Shown here piece by piece: positions 32,240 through 40,235 of a DNA stretch of 64,000 nucleotides. The stretch is from positions 39,630 to 103,629 of the IMG/VR virus record IMGVR_UViG_3300044535_000389. One strand, given 5' to 3'. Under the pieces are notes generated by a model. That model had not been told where the DNA came from. It saw only the letters and a list, made by a program, of their open reading frames with translations, and ran no database searches. The position numbers were made by a program, and so were the translations under genes. Position 1 is the stretch's first letter. Every line of letters starts with the position of its first letter. This DNA is from a virus.

Positions 32240-32691
32240 TTTCTACCACCTTTATACAATTTCTCTTTTATTGTTTTCTTTTGTTCTTCGGAGAGAATTG
32301 TAAGAGCTTGACTAGCTTTTTCATTACTATAGCCATAATACTCCTTGATCATCTCAACTTCGGCATCGTCTTCAATTTTGATCCATTTATCAAAACGCTT
32401 TCTAGACCTAATTGTATTTATAAGAAAAGTATTTTGCAGAGCTTTATCAAGGTGTGGGCGGCAGTTCATCTCGTTGGCTGGAATGACAGTATCAGCACTG
32501 AAACTCAGTCCACGATTGATGATCCAAGGGTTGTATTGCTTCTCTGACCACTCATCTACTATGAGATTAGTCTTCTTGTGGTTAATATCGTTGATGAAAT
32601 CAAAGGGAGAAATCTTGGCTTTTTTCTCCACATAATCTTCTGGCTTGTATTCTACCTTTGGATCACCAAGGCCCTCTAGAATACCGTCCAT
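32236..32691 (-). CDS. gp62: Clamp loader small subunit (T4 gp62)
   Basis: A 151-aa partner of gp44 in loading clamp gp45. It shows the family blocks ISPFDFINDINHKKTNLI, YNPWIINRGLSFSADTV, PANEMNCRPHLD and IRSRKRFDKWIK, then EYYGYSNEKASQALTIL. I start at ATG 32691, which overlaps the gp44 stop as TAATG; an in-frame GTG three codons upstream is less likely. T4 gp62 is 187 aa, so this one is compact. Confidence 0.93.
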   Translation of the reverse strand: MDGILEGLGDPKVEYKPEDYVEKKAKISPFDFINDINHKKTNLIVDEWSEKQYNPWIINRGLSFSADTVIPANEMNCRPHLDKALQNTFLINTIRSRKRFDKWIKIEDDAEVEMIKEYYGYSNEKASQALTILSEEQKKTIKEKLYKGGRK

Positions 32692-33623
32692 TACTTCCAC
32701 TCCACTCCAGCCATAATCTCAACCAGACAGGCTACGAGATTGATTTCTTGGTTGGTGGCGAAAGCAGACTTGTATTGATAGTCGGCCAGCAGAACGATAA
32801 GAGCCGCAGGATACTTAACATCATCAAGAAGGGTATCATAAATCTTACGGAAAATGATGCCAGCATCGTTGTCGATATTATCTACAACCCACTGACGGAC
32901 TTTCTTGAAGTCCTTACCACGAAGGGCATCAACCAGTTCTTTCATATTGATTTCTTGGACATTGGCCAAGATACCAGCATCGATAGTACCACTTACACTG
33001 TAACGCTGTAGTTCATTAAGAACACGGCGATAATCAGGGAAGTGCTTCTTGAGGACTTCGGCAACAACCTTGTCATCATACTGCACACTCTCGGCTTCAA
33101 GAATATCACCAAGACGTTTCATAAAACGTCCAGCCATCTTTGGTCTATCGGCCTTAGTCAGCTTGAATTCAATCACCGCAGTTCGACTATGCAGAGGTGC
33201 AATGATACGGTTCTTGAAGTTACAGGTAAAGATGAAGCGGCAGTTGTTGGCAAACTCTTCAATGAAGGCACGAAGGGCTGGCTGAGTGGAATTTGGATTC
33301 AGGTAATCGGCTTCGTCTAGAATAACAACCTTAGTCTTGCCGCTAAACGAGACAGAGGATGCAAACTCACGAATCTTGGTACGGAGAACATCAATACCAG
33401 ATTCTTCTGAACCGTTAATAACGATATAATCACAACCCAATTCTTCACAAATGGCTCGGGCGATAGTAGTCTTACCTACACCAGCCGAGCCACACAGGAG
33501 CATATTGGGAATCTCACCAGTTGCCACAAACTGGCGAAAGGTATTCAGTTGTTCATCGGGAAGGATACAATCGTCCAGCTTACGAGGACGATACTTCTCA
33601 ACCCAGAGGAAGTCTTCACGCAT
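32691..33623 (-). CDS. gp44: Clamp loader large subunit (T4 gp44)
   Basis: A 310-aa AAA+ ATPase. It begins MREDFLWVEKYRPRKLDDCI, the standard RFC/gp44 opening; Walker A is GSAGVGKTTIA, Walker B VVILDEADYL, sensor 1 FIFTCNFKNRI and the SRC-like motif PLHSR. The start at 33623 has GGAG 8 bases upstream; further upstream codons pass through the intergenic hairpin. Length matches T4 gp44 (319 aa). Confidence 0.96.
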   Translation of the reverse strand: MREDFLWVEKYRPRKLDDCILPDEQLNTFRQFVATGEIPNMLLCGSAGVGKTTIARAICEELGCDYIVINGSEESGIDVLRTKIREFASSVSFSGKTKVVILDEADYLNPNSTQPALRAFIEEFANNCRFIFTCNFKNRIIAPLHSRTAVIEFKLTKADRPKMAGRFMKRLGDILEAESVQYDDKVVAEVLKKHFPDYRRVLNELQRYSVSGTIDAGILANVQEINMKELVDALRGKDFKKVRQWVVDNIDNDAGIIFRKIYDTLLDDVKYPAALIVLLADYQYKSAFATNQEINLVACLVEIMAGVEWK

Positions 33624-33637
33624 AATGATTCTCCATA

Positions 33638-33681
33638 ATAAAATAAAATGTCCGTCGCGATGTGTAAGGGCATCCACGGAC
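33638..33681 (-). terminator. Terminator-like hairpin between peroxiredoxin and gp44
   Basis: Minus strand: stem GTCCGT/ACGGAC with an inner GATG/CATC stem, followed by ATTTTATTTTATT. The tract is U-rich but interrupted by A, so termination may be partial. It lies between the promoter at 33704-33732 and gp44, so it may instead shape the gp44 leader. Confidence 0.5.
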
Positions 33682-33703
33682 TCTGGCTTAGTGACCAGTA
33701 TTC

Positions 33704-33732
33704 ACTATATCAGTTGTTGCGCAACCAGTCAA
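33704..33732 (-). promoter_or_regulatory. Sigma70-like promoter TTGACT-17-TATAGT before gp44
   Basis: The -35 and spacer lie inside the last codons of the peroxiredoxin gene. The spacer contains the perfect 10-bp palindrome GTTGCGCAAC, a possible operator. It would drive gp44-gp62-regA independently of the upstream genes. Confidence 0.65.
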
Positions 33733-34294
33733 GAATATTTTCGGGTGAAGTTACACCATAAGGATCATCCGCGCAGTTGTCCTCAACTACATCACCTTCA
33801 ATGAACCACTTCTCAATCTGACCGTTATTCACCACAACAGCATATCGCCATGAACGTTCACCAAAGCCAAGATTGTCCTTCTGGACATTCATTCTCATCT
33901 TACGAGTGAACTTACCAGAACCATCAGGAATCATCTTAACCTTCTTGATCTTCTGATCTTTCGCCCAGCAATTCATGACAAAGGAATCATTGACAGATAC
34001 ACAGTAGATGTCCTTGATACCAAGTGCCTTAAACTCAGCAAAGTTCTTTTCGAAACCAGGTAACTGGTAGGTCGAACATGTTGGAGTAAAGGCACCAGGA
34101 AGAGAGAACAGAACTACACGTTTACCAGCGAAGTAATCATAGGTTGTCTTATCTTCCCAACGGAATGGGTTAGGACCTTCAATCGAGTCATCGCGGACAC
34201 GGGTCTTGAAGACTACTGCAGGAACAATCTCAGGTAGTTCCTGATCGCTGGCTTCATCGTCCCACTCCCGCTTAAATTTAAACTTCTCTGCCAT
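33710..34294 (-). CDS. Peroxiredoxin (Prx5/AhpC-TSA type)
   Basis: A 194-aa thiol peroxidase. The active-site loop LPGAFTPTCST holds the peroxidatic Cys in the PxxxTxxC motif. FSLPGAF, IYCVSVNDSFVMNCWAKDQ and RYAVVVNNGQIEKW match the Prx5 subfamily; a second Cys in the NCWAKD segment and one near the C terminus (DNCADDP) could resolve it. It likely reduces H2O2 or alkyl peroxides in the infected cell. The ATG overlaps the upstream small gene's stop (TAATG). Sits between clamp and clamp-loader genes. Confidence 0.92.
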   Translation of the reverse strand: MAEKFKFKREWDDEASDQELPEIVPAVVFKTRVRDDSIEGPNPFRWEDKTTYDYFAGKRVVLFSLPGAFTPTCSTYQLPGFEKNFAEFKALGIKDIYCVSVNDSFVMNCWAKDQKIKKVKMIPDGSGKFTRKMRMNVQKDNLGFGERSWRYAVVVNNGQIEKWFIEGDVVEDNCADDPYGVTSPENILDWLRNN

Positions 34295-34461
34295 TATACC
34301 ACAGCTACCTGCGCATCAAAGTCATTAAGAATGAGGAGCTTGTTAAACTGGCGAACAACTTCATCAAGGTCACTGGTGGTAAACGCAATGGTTACATCAC
34401 GAGGGTCTTCTTCTGCATCATAAGGAATGCGGGCATTAAATGTGAATTCAAACTTAGTCAT
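34294..34461 (-). CDS. Small hypothetical protein (55 aa)
   Basis: A short gene: MTKFEFTFNARIPYDAEEDP and on, ending LILNDFDAQVAVV. Two beta-strands flank a helix (DLDEVVRQFNKLL). GGAG lies about 6 bases upstream of the ATG, and its stop overlaps the peroxiredoxin ATG (TAATG). The tight fit between gp45 and peroxiredoxin, a clear ribosome site and codon use like its neighbours support a real gene. No function known. Confidence 0.75.
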   Translation of the reverse strand: MTKFEFTFNARIPYDAEEDPRDVTIAFTTSDLDEVVRQFNKLLILNDFDAQVAVV

Positions 34462-34472
34462 ATTATTTCTCC

Positions 34473-35132
34473 TTAAATAGAGGACGCAGGGTCCATTGCA
34501 ATGTAATAAACGAGTTCGCGACCCTTGCTCTTAAACTCCATGGCGCGCTTCTTACCAAGCGTGACAGTGTAGTTATCAGAGAGGACTTTGAGGTTCTCGG
34601 TCTTCACTCGGCAATCAAACACAGGAGCGGGGTCGGTGCTGATAGTCTTAGTGTAGGAGTTTGCCGATGAATTAGTGGGGTCGCCAACCTTGAGTTGAAC
34701 CTGGGCGCCATCCGATACAATGCTGATGATTGGTGCCGAGGTGATTGATGCGGCGCGGAGAATCATGCTGATTGCATCCGCAGAAAGATCGAACGACCAC
34801 ACAGGTTCAATCTCAAGGTTTTTGTCGGGAGCAGCGGTCACGGTGCCAGGATCGGAATAGAAGTATTCAAACTTCGAGCCGTCCTTACTAACCTTGATGC
34901 TAGTCTCGCCAAAATCTACGTCCTGATCTTCCATAAGGGTCAGAAGTGCCAGAAGGCTGTTCAGATCATAGACGGCAATTTCACGCGGAAAGGTTTCAGT
35001 AACCGTGGCACGTGAAAAGATGTTCTTCCCAGGACTTACGGTACCAATCACATTACCCTGCCGAAACAGAATATTGGTATTGATACCAGCGTAGTTCTTT
35101 AGAAGTGAAAGTGTTTCATTAGAAATTTTCAT
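34473..35132 (-). CDS. gp45: Sliding clamp (T4 gp45)
   Basis: A 219-aa trimeric DNA clamp that tethers gp43 and later activates late transcription with gp55. It begins MKISNETLSLLKNYAGINTN and ends FKSKGRELVYYIAMDPASSI, with the two-domain PCNA-like pattern (VYDLNSLLALLTLMEDQD; FDLSADAISMILRAAS). Length matches T4 gp45 (228 aa). It lies at the head of the replisome block 6 bases after the DUF3310-like gene. Confidence 0.95.
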   Translation of the reverse strand: MKISNETLSLLKNYAGINTNILFRQGNVIGTVSPGKNIFSRATVTETFPREIAVYDLNSLLALLTLMEDQDVDFGETSIKVSKDGSKFEYFYSDPGTVTAAPDKNLEIEPVWSFDLSADAISMILRAASITSAPIISIVSDGAQVQLKVGDPTNSSANSYTKTISTDPAPVFDCRVKTENLKVLSDNYTVTLGKKRAMEFKSKGRELVYYIAMDPASSI

Positions 35133-35138
35133 AATATA

Positions 35139-35651
35139 TTAACCTTTTTTCTTGTTGGTCTTATTACCAGTATTTGTTATAACAGAAATTGTGTCGTTTG
35201 TCAAGAGAGAACTGGTGCCCATGTTGTAATTATTCCAGTCTGGAACAATAGTATCGTTAAGGTTTAGCGTAATAGTATCATAACCATTTGGATGAGCAGA
35301 CAAAGTTGTAGTAGACAAGGCTGTAGCAAGAGCAGGTTTTAGGTTGACATCCTCGTAAAGTCCTGCTAGACTAGGCTGTTGTGCCTTATCATGAACATGC
35401 AATGCAATGATGGCATAGTGAATGACCTTCATGAGGTCCTTGCGCCAGTCTTCGGGAGTTCCCTTATGACCGTATCGCTGGGCATACTTCATGATGTTTC
35501 CAACCGTGAAGCCTACACCATGTCCACCATCAATGATAAACTCGGTAGCTTGGTACTTGTTCTGCGAATAGTGCTGCCCATAAGTGGCATTCACATACTC
35601 GGTAACCTGCCGAAGCAGGTCACCTTCGTTATACTTATATTTAATTGTCAT
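35139..35651 (-). CDS. DUF3310-like protein (nucleotide-kinase-annotated family)
   Basis: A 170-aa protein. Residues about 20-90 (QATEFIIDGGHGVGFTVGN; IMKYAQRYGHKGTPEDWRKD; KVIHYAIIALHVHD) match the DUF3310 family, often annotated as SaV-like or T7 1.7-like nucleotide kinase. The C-terminal 70 residues are low-complexity (LSTTTLSAHPNGYDTITLNL; Asn/Thr-rich) and resemble phage structural sequence more than enzyme. Any nucleotide kinase function is unproven. GGAG precedes the ATG. Confidence 0.8.
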   Translation of the reverse strand: MTIKYKYNEGDLLRQVTEYVNATYGQHYSQNKYQATEFIIDGGHGVGFTVGNIMKYAQRYGHKGTPEDWRKDLMKVIHYAIIALHVHDKAQQPSLAGLYEDVNLKPALATALSTTTLSAHPNGYDTITLNLNDTIVPDWNNYNMGTSSLLTNDTISVITNTGNKTNKKKG

Positions 35652-35660
35652 ACTATCTCC

Positions 35661-36830
35661 TTAGAAAGGTGTTTCTTCAAAAAATGCGTCTTCATTGACG
35701 TTATCGGTAGGGCCAGTATCAATCTTGGCATCAACCTTGGTGTAGAGGTCGAGGAATGCTGACTTGGTATCAGCATCAAAGCGGTTAACGCAGAGTTCGA
35801 CTGCCTTCTGGCGAGACTTGAACATGGCGAAGGCATTGACAATGTGTTCCAGACGGCGAGTCGAAATCAGGTCGTCAATGCCACCATCGTAAAAAGTCTT
35901 ACGGATGATTTCAGCCCAAGTAACAAGGTTGTCGGCGAATTCTTCATCAATCGCGCCAGCCTTTTCCATCTTGTTCATGACAATCTTCTTTTCGACCTTA
36001 GCCGATGGGTATTCTTGTTCGACTGTGATGGCGAAACGCTCAAGGAAGGCATCATCAAGAATCTGAGCCGAGATGAACTTGCCGTCATCGGAACCACGAC
36101 CCTTGGTGTTAGCAGTTGCAACCACGTTGAAGCCCTTGGCGGGGAAGACAGTCTCGCCAGTCTTCTTATTGAAGTATGGCTTGCCTTCAAGAATGGCCTG
36201 GATGCACATCAACTTGTTCGAACCGCGGTCGATTTCATCAAGAATAAGAATTGCCCCACGCTTCATGGCAGTCAGAACAGGACCTTCGCGGTACACTACG
36301 TTACCATCGACAAGGGTGTTGCCACCAATCAGGTCGTCTTCATCGGTTTCTACCGAGATGTTGACGCGGAGACATTCGCGCTTCAACTTGGCGCAAGCCT
36401 GTTCAATCATTGTGGTCTTACCGTTACCAGACAGGCCAGAGATGAACGTGGGATAGAAGGCTTCTGCCTTGAGAACCTTAATCAGGTCGGTGTAAAAGCC
36501 AAACGGAACGTAGGTCGCATCAAGACGGGGAACCAGATTGTCAATGATTACCTCTAGCTTAGGCTGCATCACCGTCTTAGCAACGGGCTTCGAGATAATC
36601 TCAGCAACTGGCTGAGGCATCACGGGTGCAGGCTTGGCAGTCACGCCAACCATTGCAGCAGACAAATCGTAAACGCCACGAGAAACCACATTGTCCTTTG
36701 ACAGGAGCCAGTTCAACTTCTCAATACCCATGGGGTGGGCGACGGCAAAAACATCTTTCTTGCGGAAAATACCACCATTCGTATCAGCGGCACGAAGGGC
36801 GGCAAGCAGGTCTTCACGGGTACTAATCAT
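35661..36830 (-). CDS. MoxR/CobS-type AAA+ ATPase
   Basis: A 389-aa AAA+ protein. About 95 N-terminal residues (a winged-helix-like segment plus Pro-rich linker) precede Walker A SGLSGNGKTTMIEQ (about 131-144), Walker B AILILDEIDRG, sensor 1 FNVVATANTKGRG and arginine motifs (DAFLERF; STRRLEHI). In marine phages such genes are annotated cobS, but here the VWA-metallopeptidase gene directly upstream in the transcript argues for a MoxR-VWA chaperone pair. AAGGTG 8 bases before the ATG. Its promoter is a 34-bp exact copy of the partner gene's. Confidence 0.9.
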   Translation of the reverse strand: MISTREDLLAALRAADTNGGIFRKKDVFAVAHPMGIEKLNWLLSKDNVVSRGVYDLSAAMVGVTAKPAPVMPQPVAEIISKPVAKTVMQPKLEVIIDNLVPRLDATYVPFGFYTDLIKVLKAEAFYPTFISGLSGNGKTTMIEQACAKLKRECLRVNISVETDEDDLIGGNTLVDGNVVYREGPVLTAMKRGAILILDEIDRGSNKLMCIQAILEGKPYFNKKTGETVFPAKGFNVVATANTKGRGSDDGKFISAQILDDAFLERFAITVEQEYPSAKVEKKIVMNKMEKAGAIDEEFADNLVTWAEIIRKTFYDGGIDDLISTRRLEHIVNAFAMFKSRQKAVELCVNRFDADTKSAFLDLYTKVDAKIDTGPTDNVNEDAFFEETPF

Positions 36831-36872
36831 AATAAAATCACCTTTTCACAAACAAACATCATCAATCACATT

Positions 36873-36906
36873 ATTTACTATAGTCGATTCGCGACCAAAT
36901 GTCAAG
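36873..36906 (-). promoter_or_regulatory. Sigma70-like promoter, copy 1 of a 34-bp exact repeat
   Basis: Minus strand: TTGACA (36905-36900), 17-bp spacer TTTGGTCGCGAATCGAC, TATAGT (36882-36877). The spacer holds GTCG-N5-CGAC and the CGANTCG core. All 34 bases are repeated at 39169-39202, upstream of the partner gene. It would drive the MoxR gene. Confidence 0.82.
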
Positions 36907-36912
36907 TGTTTT

Positions 36913-39141
36913 TTACGCCACAGCCTCAACCATTTTTGTAAGAATTACACGACCAATAGATTTCTTATCCTGAAACGCCTTGAACGCCTTGGTCAGTTCT
37001 TTCTTATCGTTGGAGTCCACAGTCAGAGTGTCTTCTGAAATTTGCAGACTACTGCCAGCTTTAATCAGAAACTGGTCATCAAAGCCGTTGCTGTCCTTGA
37101 GAAGTGCCGCACCTTCCTTCTTGAAAGCCTTGCGGGTCGCATCACTGACTGTGCCAGGGACGAGCGAACGAGCCAAGAAATACTTGAGGTCATAAGAACC
37201 CATCAGGTAAAAGTTAATCATCCGCGAACCAGTGGTTTCACGATACAGTTCAAGAAGAGCCTTACAGTAAGACCGGCTGCGGTAGCTAACACCGTCATAT
37301 TGCTGCGAAAAGGTGCGACGAGTCTTAGAGTCAACAATAGCTAGGTTCTTACGGTGATAATCATTATGATTATGACCAACAGTTTCGAAGTTGCAATCAC
37401 CTTCACCATCGGTCAAGAATACCGACGAAAGAACTTCAACGCGATTGCGGTTCTTGAAATCTTCGGCGATGTAACGGCCAAGCAGAATGGCTTCTTCTAG
37501 CGGAGTGCTGCCAAGACCAAAAGAATTGGCAGCGGTACCGTCTAGATAAAGGTCATGATAGCTACGATTATAAGACTGGCCAAGAGCAAGAATATTTGCC
37601 ATCTGGGTCTTGAACTTACCACCAGAAACGCCGGTAGCCACCAACTGGAGCATACGGAAACTGGGGTCAGAAATCATCAGGTTGTTAGGGTCAGACAAGT
37701 TATTACGGCTGCGCACTGTATCGAAATACGTTTGTGGTGCGCTAGAGTTCGTAATGAAACCGTAAACTTCAAACGGAATGCGAACTTTCTGGCAGAACGA
37801 AGCCAGTAGAACCAGCTGCTCCATGGTACCAGACATGTTGGAAGACATGCTGCCCGACATATCAAGGTACAGAAGCATGCCGTGGTTCTGACCGTTAGGA
37901 ACAACCGTGTTCTGTAAGAACAGGTCTTCTGTAATCTTGTAAGCCCACACTTTGTCCATGTTGATGCGGCCAGTCTTGGAAGTCTGGGCGCGCATAAGCG
38001 ACTTGGCTTTTTTCTTACGTTCAAAGTCCTGTGCCATTGAACTAAGGTACTTGCTGTTCTTGGCAAGAAACTCCTTGTAGAGTTCCATCTTGACTTGTTC
38101 GGCAGTCTTGCCTGCTCGGTATGCGGCGCCACCAACAGAGAACTTCAACATCTTTTCGACGGTGTTAATACCGACAATAAAATCAGCCGGGTTCAGAATA
38201 GGGAGCTTGGCATAAAACGTCTCACGGGCGTTTGCATCAAGCAGGCTGTCTTCATTCCGACGAAAGTTCTCATCGGTGAACGAAGTCGGCTCAGGGCTTT
38301 CTTCTGTATCATCGGACTCACTGTCACCAGACGAACCGTCTTCTTTCTCTTCTGACTTTTCTTCTGACTTTTCTTCGGTATCATCGGACGATGAAGACTT
38401 AGGTTCTTCTGTTTCGTCTTCTGATTTCTGACCCGTAGAGGAAGGCGTCTGTGGCTTTTCCTTGTCATCTGAGTTGTCCGAATTAGGAACTTCAACGTAG
38501 TCTGCACTCGGATCGAATTCACCGTCACCATCTTCCATGATATCACCAAGGGCGTTCATGAATTGTTCGAAGTCAAGTTCCTCGGTTGAATTTTCGGCAC
38601 GTTCATAGAGTTCGCTAGCCAGCGCTACCACATCTTCCCAGGTGTCGAGGCTGTCAAGACGATTGACAATCGCTTGTTCTTCGTCCGAGAACTTGACGTT
38701 CAAAAACGAACCGACCTTGGCGTGAAGGTTGATGCGGTCAATGAACTTTAGCTTATTGACATCCATACCTTCGACACCGAAGAAATTCTTTTCGAAGAGT
38801 TCTTGGTAACCATTGTAGAACGACCGACGAAGACCGGGGTAACGGTTCTTCATCTTGCGTTCGATACGAGCATCTTCAATGATGTTGAGGAAAGACTTGA
38901 AGCCCACACCCTTCTCAGAGATGCTGGAGTGCCAGCCGTCAGCAGGCGTTTCAAGAGCGTGACCGACTTCATGGCCGATTAGCAGGTCATAAAGGTCAGC
39001 CGAAGTCTCTTTGAAGATCGGCAGCACGACCGTGCGGGTCTCCAGATTGAAGTAAGCGGTACTTGTCTTCTGGTGTTCTACATGGATATTTTCTGTCGCC
39101 AACAACTTGGCGAGAATCGACTTTTCAGCAAACTGGGACAT
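36913..39141 (-). CDS. Metallopeptidase-like plus VWA domain protein (CobT/NorD-like)
   Basis: A 742-aa protein in three parts. N-terminal: HEVGH (about residues 57-61) and NIIEDARIERK about 30 residues later, the HExxH plus ED-RIE pattern of CobT/NorD-like proteins. Middle (about 220-290): a Ser/Glu/Asp-rich acidic linker. C-terminal: a VWA domain with MIDAS LDMSGSMSS (about 427) and SSVFLTDGEGDCNF. It pairs with the MoxR ATPase encoded next, which probably remodels it or a shared client. I start at ATG 39141 (GAGG 7 bases upstream). Function in infection unknown. Confidence 0.88.
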   Translation of the reverse strand: MSQFAEKSILAKLLATENIHVEHQKTSTAYFNLETRTVVLPIFKETSADLYDLLIGHEVGHALETPADGWHSSISEKGVGFKSFLNIIEDARIERKMKNRYPGLRRSFYNGYQELFEKNFFGVEGMDVNKLKFIDRINLHAKVGSFLNVKFSDEEQAIVNRLDSLDTWEDVVALASELYERAENSTEELDFEQFMNALGDIMEDGDGEFDPSADYVEVPNSDNSDDKEKPQTPSSTGQKSEDETEEPKSSSSDDTEEKSEEKSEEKEDGSSGDSESDDTEESPEPTSFTDENFRRNEDSLLDANARETFYAKLPILNPADFIVGINTVEKMLKFSVGGAAYRAGKTAEQVKMELYKEFLAKNSKYLSSMAQDFERKKKAKSLMRAQTSKTGRINMDKVWAYKITEDLFLQNTVVPNGQNHGMLLYLDMSGSMSSNMSGTMEQLVLLASFCQKVRIPFEVYGFITNSSAPQTYFDTVRSRNNLSDPNNLMISDPSFRMLQLVATGVSGGKFKTQMANILALGQSYNRSYHDLYLDGTAANSFGLGSTPLEEAILLGRYIAEDFKNRNRVEVLSSVFLTDGEGDCNFETVGHNHNDYHRKNLAIVDSKTRRTFSQQYDGVSYRSRSYCKALLELYRETTGSRMINFYLMGSYDLKYFLARSLVPGTVSDATRKAFKKEGAALLKDSNGFDDQFLIKAGSSLQISEDTLTVDSNDKKELTKAFKAFQDKKSIGRVILTKMVEAVA

Positions 39142-39168
39142 CACAAAACCTCATCAATCAATCATATA

Positions 39169-39202
39169 ATTTACTATAGTCGATTCGCGACCAAATGTCA
39201 AG
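39169..39202 (-). promoter_or_regulatory. Sigma70-like promoter, copy 2 of the 34-bp exact repeat
   Basis: Identical to 36873-36906 over 34 bases: TTGACA, 17-bp spacer with GTCGCGAATCGAC, TATAGT (39178-39173). Both leaders continue with TCATCAATCA-like sequence on the plus strand. It drives the metallopeptidase-VWA gene, so the two partner genes should be expressed together. Confidence 0.82.
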
Positions 39203-39210
39203 CGATTCTT

Positions 39211-39573
39211 TTAGAAACAACGGCGCTCACGGCGAATATATCGATTGCCGTAGTAGTCATATTCAGTAACTTCTGTGGTACGGCAGTTACGGTCGCGGCG
39301 ATAATATGCATCACGGTTGCGATAGTGATATTCATACTCGCGGTCATAAACTTCGCGCTCAACTTCCTCGTCGCGGCTATTGTTGTTTTTAATAGCAGCA
39401 CCAAGAATAAATGCGCCTAGACCGATAGCAATAGCTTCGCCGGTATTAATATGATTGCCGCGCTTGCGCTCGTGGCGTTCAGTGCGGTGTTCACCACGAC
39501 CCTTGGCTTCTGCTACCACAGGAGTAGCAAGAACACTGACCGCAATAATACTAGAAATAACAGACTTAAACAT
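39211..39573 (-). CDS. Secreted Arg/Tyr-rich protein with glycine-zipper segment
   Basis: A 120-aa exported protein. The signal peptide MFKSVISSIIAVSVLATPVVA is cut near AEA. Then come a basic segment (GRGEHRTERHERKRG), a glycine-zipper-like hydrophobic stretch (EAIAIGLGAFILGAAI, about 44-59), and a tail alternating Arg, Tyr and Glu (YDREYEYHYRNRDAYYRRDR) with two cysteines. It may insert in or decorate the cell envelope from the periplasm; superinfection exclusion is one possibility (inference). ATG 39573 is chosen for AGGAG at proper spacing. Confidence 0.75.
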   Translation of the reverse strand: MFKSVISSIIAVSVLATPVVAEAKGRGEHRTERHERKRGNHINTGEAIAIGLGAFILGAAIKNNNSRDEEVEREVYDREYEYHYRNRDAYYRRDRNCRTTEVTEYDYYGNRYIRRERRCF

Positions 39574-39594
39574 AATCATTCTCCTTATATTATT

Positions 39595-39622
39595 AGTATA
39601 CACGAATCGATGGTAATGTCAA
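39595..39622 (-). promoter_or_regulatory. Sigma70-like promoter TTGACA-16-TATACT
   Basis: Minus strand, 16-bp spacer TTACCATCGATTCGTG, containing the CGANTCG core in the opposite orientation to the neighbouring promoters. It drives the secreted Arg/Tyr-rich protein. Confidence 0.7.
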
Positions 39623-39623
39623 G

Positions 39624-40229
39624 TTAAAAACGTGTCATTGACCCATCGGCATGAGCCAAAAATGGCTCAAACTTAATGTTGGGATATTCATCTGCCAAAT
39701 CTTTGAACATCTGGAGATTGGAAACAGCATCATCAAAGAGACGAGCGCGAGTAAATTTACCAGTATCAAGGTATTGTTTAATAAAGATTTTCTTGGCTGG
39801 AGCAGACGGCATAGCGCCTAGATTGCCAGCACGGTGAACATGTATATCATCAATATCGATACCTTGTTGACGAAAGGTATCTAGAAAAATATCACGGTCA
39901 TCAAAATCTGACCGAGCGGTAATGACAATCATCTTACTGCCACGGGCCTTAATATTTTTATGCATTGCAATCAATTTGCGAATCGCTTTAGCGATAGGTT
40001 CGCTGGTGTCACGAAAATGCCGGGCGTCCCTAAACTCGCTAAAGTCAAAGGATTCACCCGGCTGTAAATTATATGTATTGTATTGCTTGTTACCCAGTGT
40101 CTTGATTATCTTACCGCCTTTGACGATATGGACACGGGCTTTGGTACGGAACAATGTCTCGTCAATATCCCAGATAGTTAATCCGGCACTGTCTTGCGAC
40201 TCACTTATAAACTCTTTAAAACCAATCAT
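39624..40229 (-). CDS. HAD-like phosphatase with capsid-targeting-like N terminus
   Basis: A 201-aa haloacid-dehalogenase-fold hydrolase. WDIDETLF (Asp21, Asp23) is motif I, MIVITARSD motif II and ARLFDDAVSN the acidic motif. The cap-like insert IVKGGKIIKTLGNKQYNTY resembles phage polynucleotide-phosphatase-type proteins; substrate unknown. It begins MIGFKEFISE|SQDSAG, matching T4 internal-protein capsid-targeting sequences position by position (F4/Y4, F7, I8, E10). A late promoter lies 40 bases upstream and a sigma70-like promoter ends 6 bases before the ATG. It may be packaged and injected (inference). Confidence 0.83.
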   Translation of the reverse strand: MIGFKEFISESQDSAGLTIWDIDETLFRTKARVHIVKGGKIIKTLGNKQYNTYNLQPGESFDFSEFRDARHFRDTSEPIAKAIRKLIAMHKNIKARGSKMIVITARSDFDDRDIFLDTFRQQGIDIDDIHVHRAGNLGAMPSAPAKKIFIKQYLDTGKFTRARLFDDAVSNLQMFKDLADEYPNIKFEPFLAHADGSMTRF

Positions 40230-40235
40230 ATTTAT

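Noticed and set aside
32415-32422. TATAAATA on the minus strand within gene 62
   Set aside because: It lies inside a coding sequence with no late gene start nearby; probably chance, although internal late promoters exist.
35844-36557. Long plus-strand open frame (over 230 codons) opposite the MoxR gene
   Set aside because: It is antisense to a clearly conserved AAA+ protein, has no recognisable domain or ribosome site, and every supported gene runs on the minus strand.
35661-36830. MoxR ATPase as a cobalamin-biosynthesis CobS
   Set aside because: No other cobalamin gene is present and the partner is a metallopeptidase-VWA protein, so the generic MoxR label is safer.
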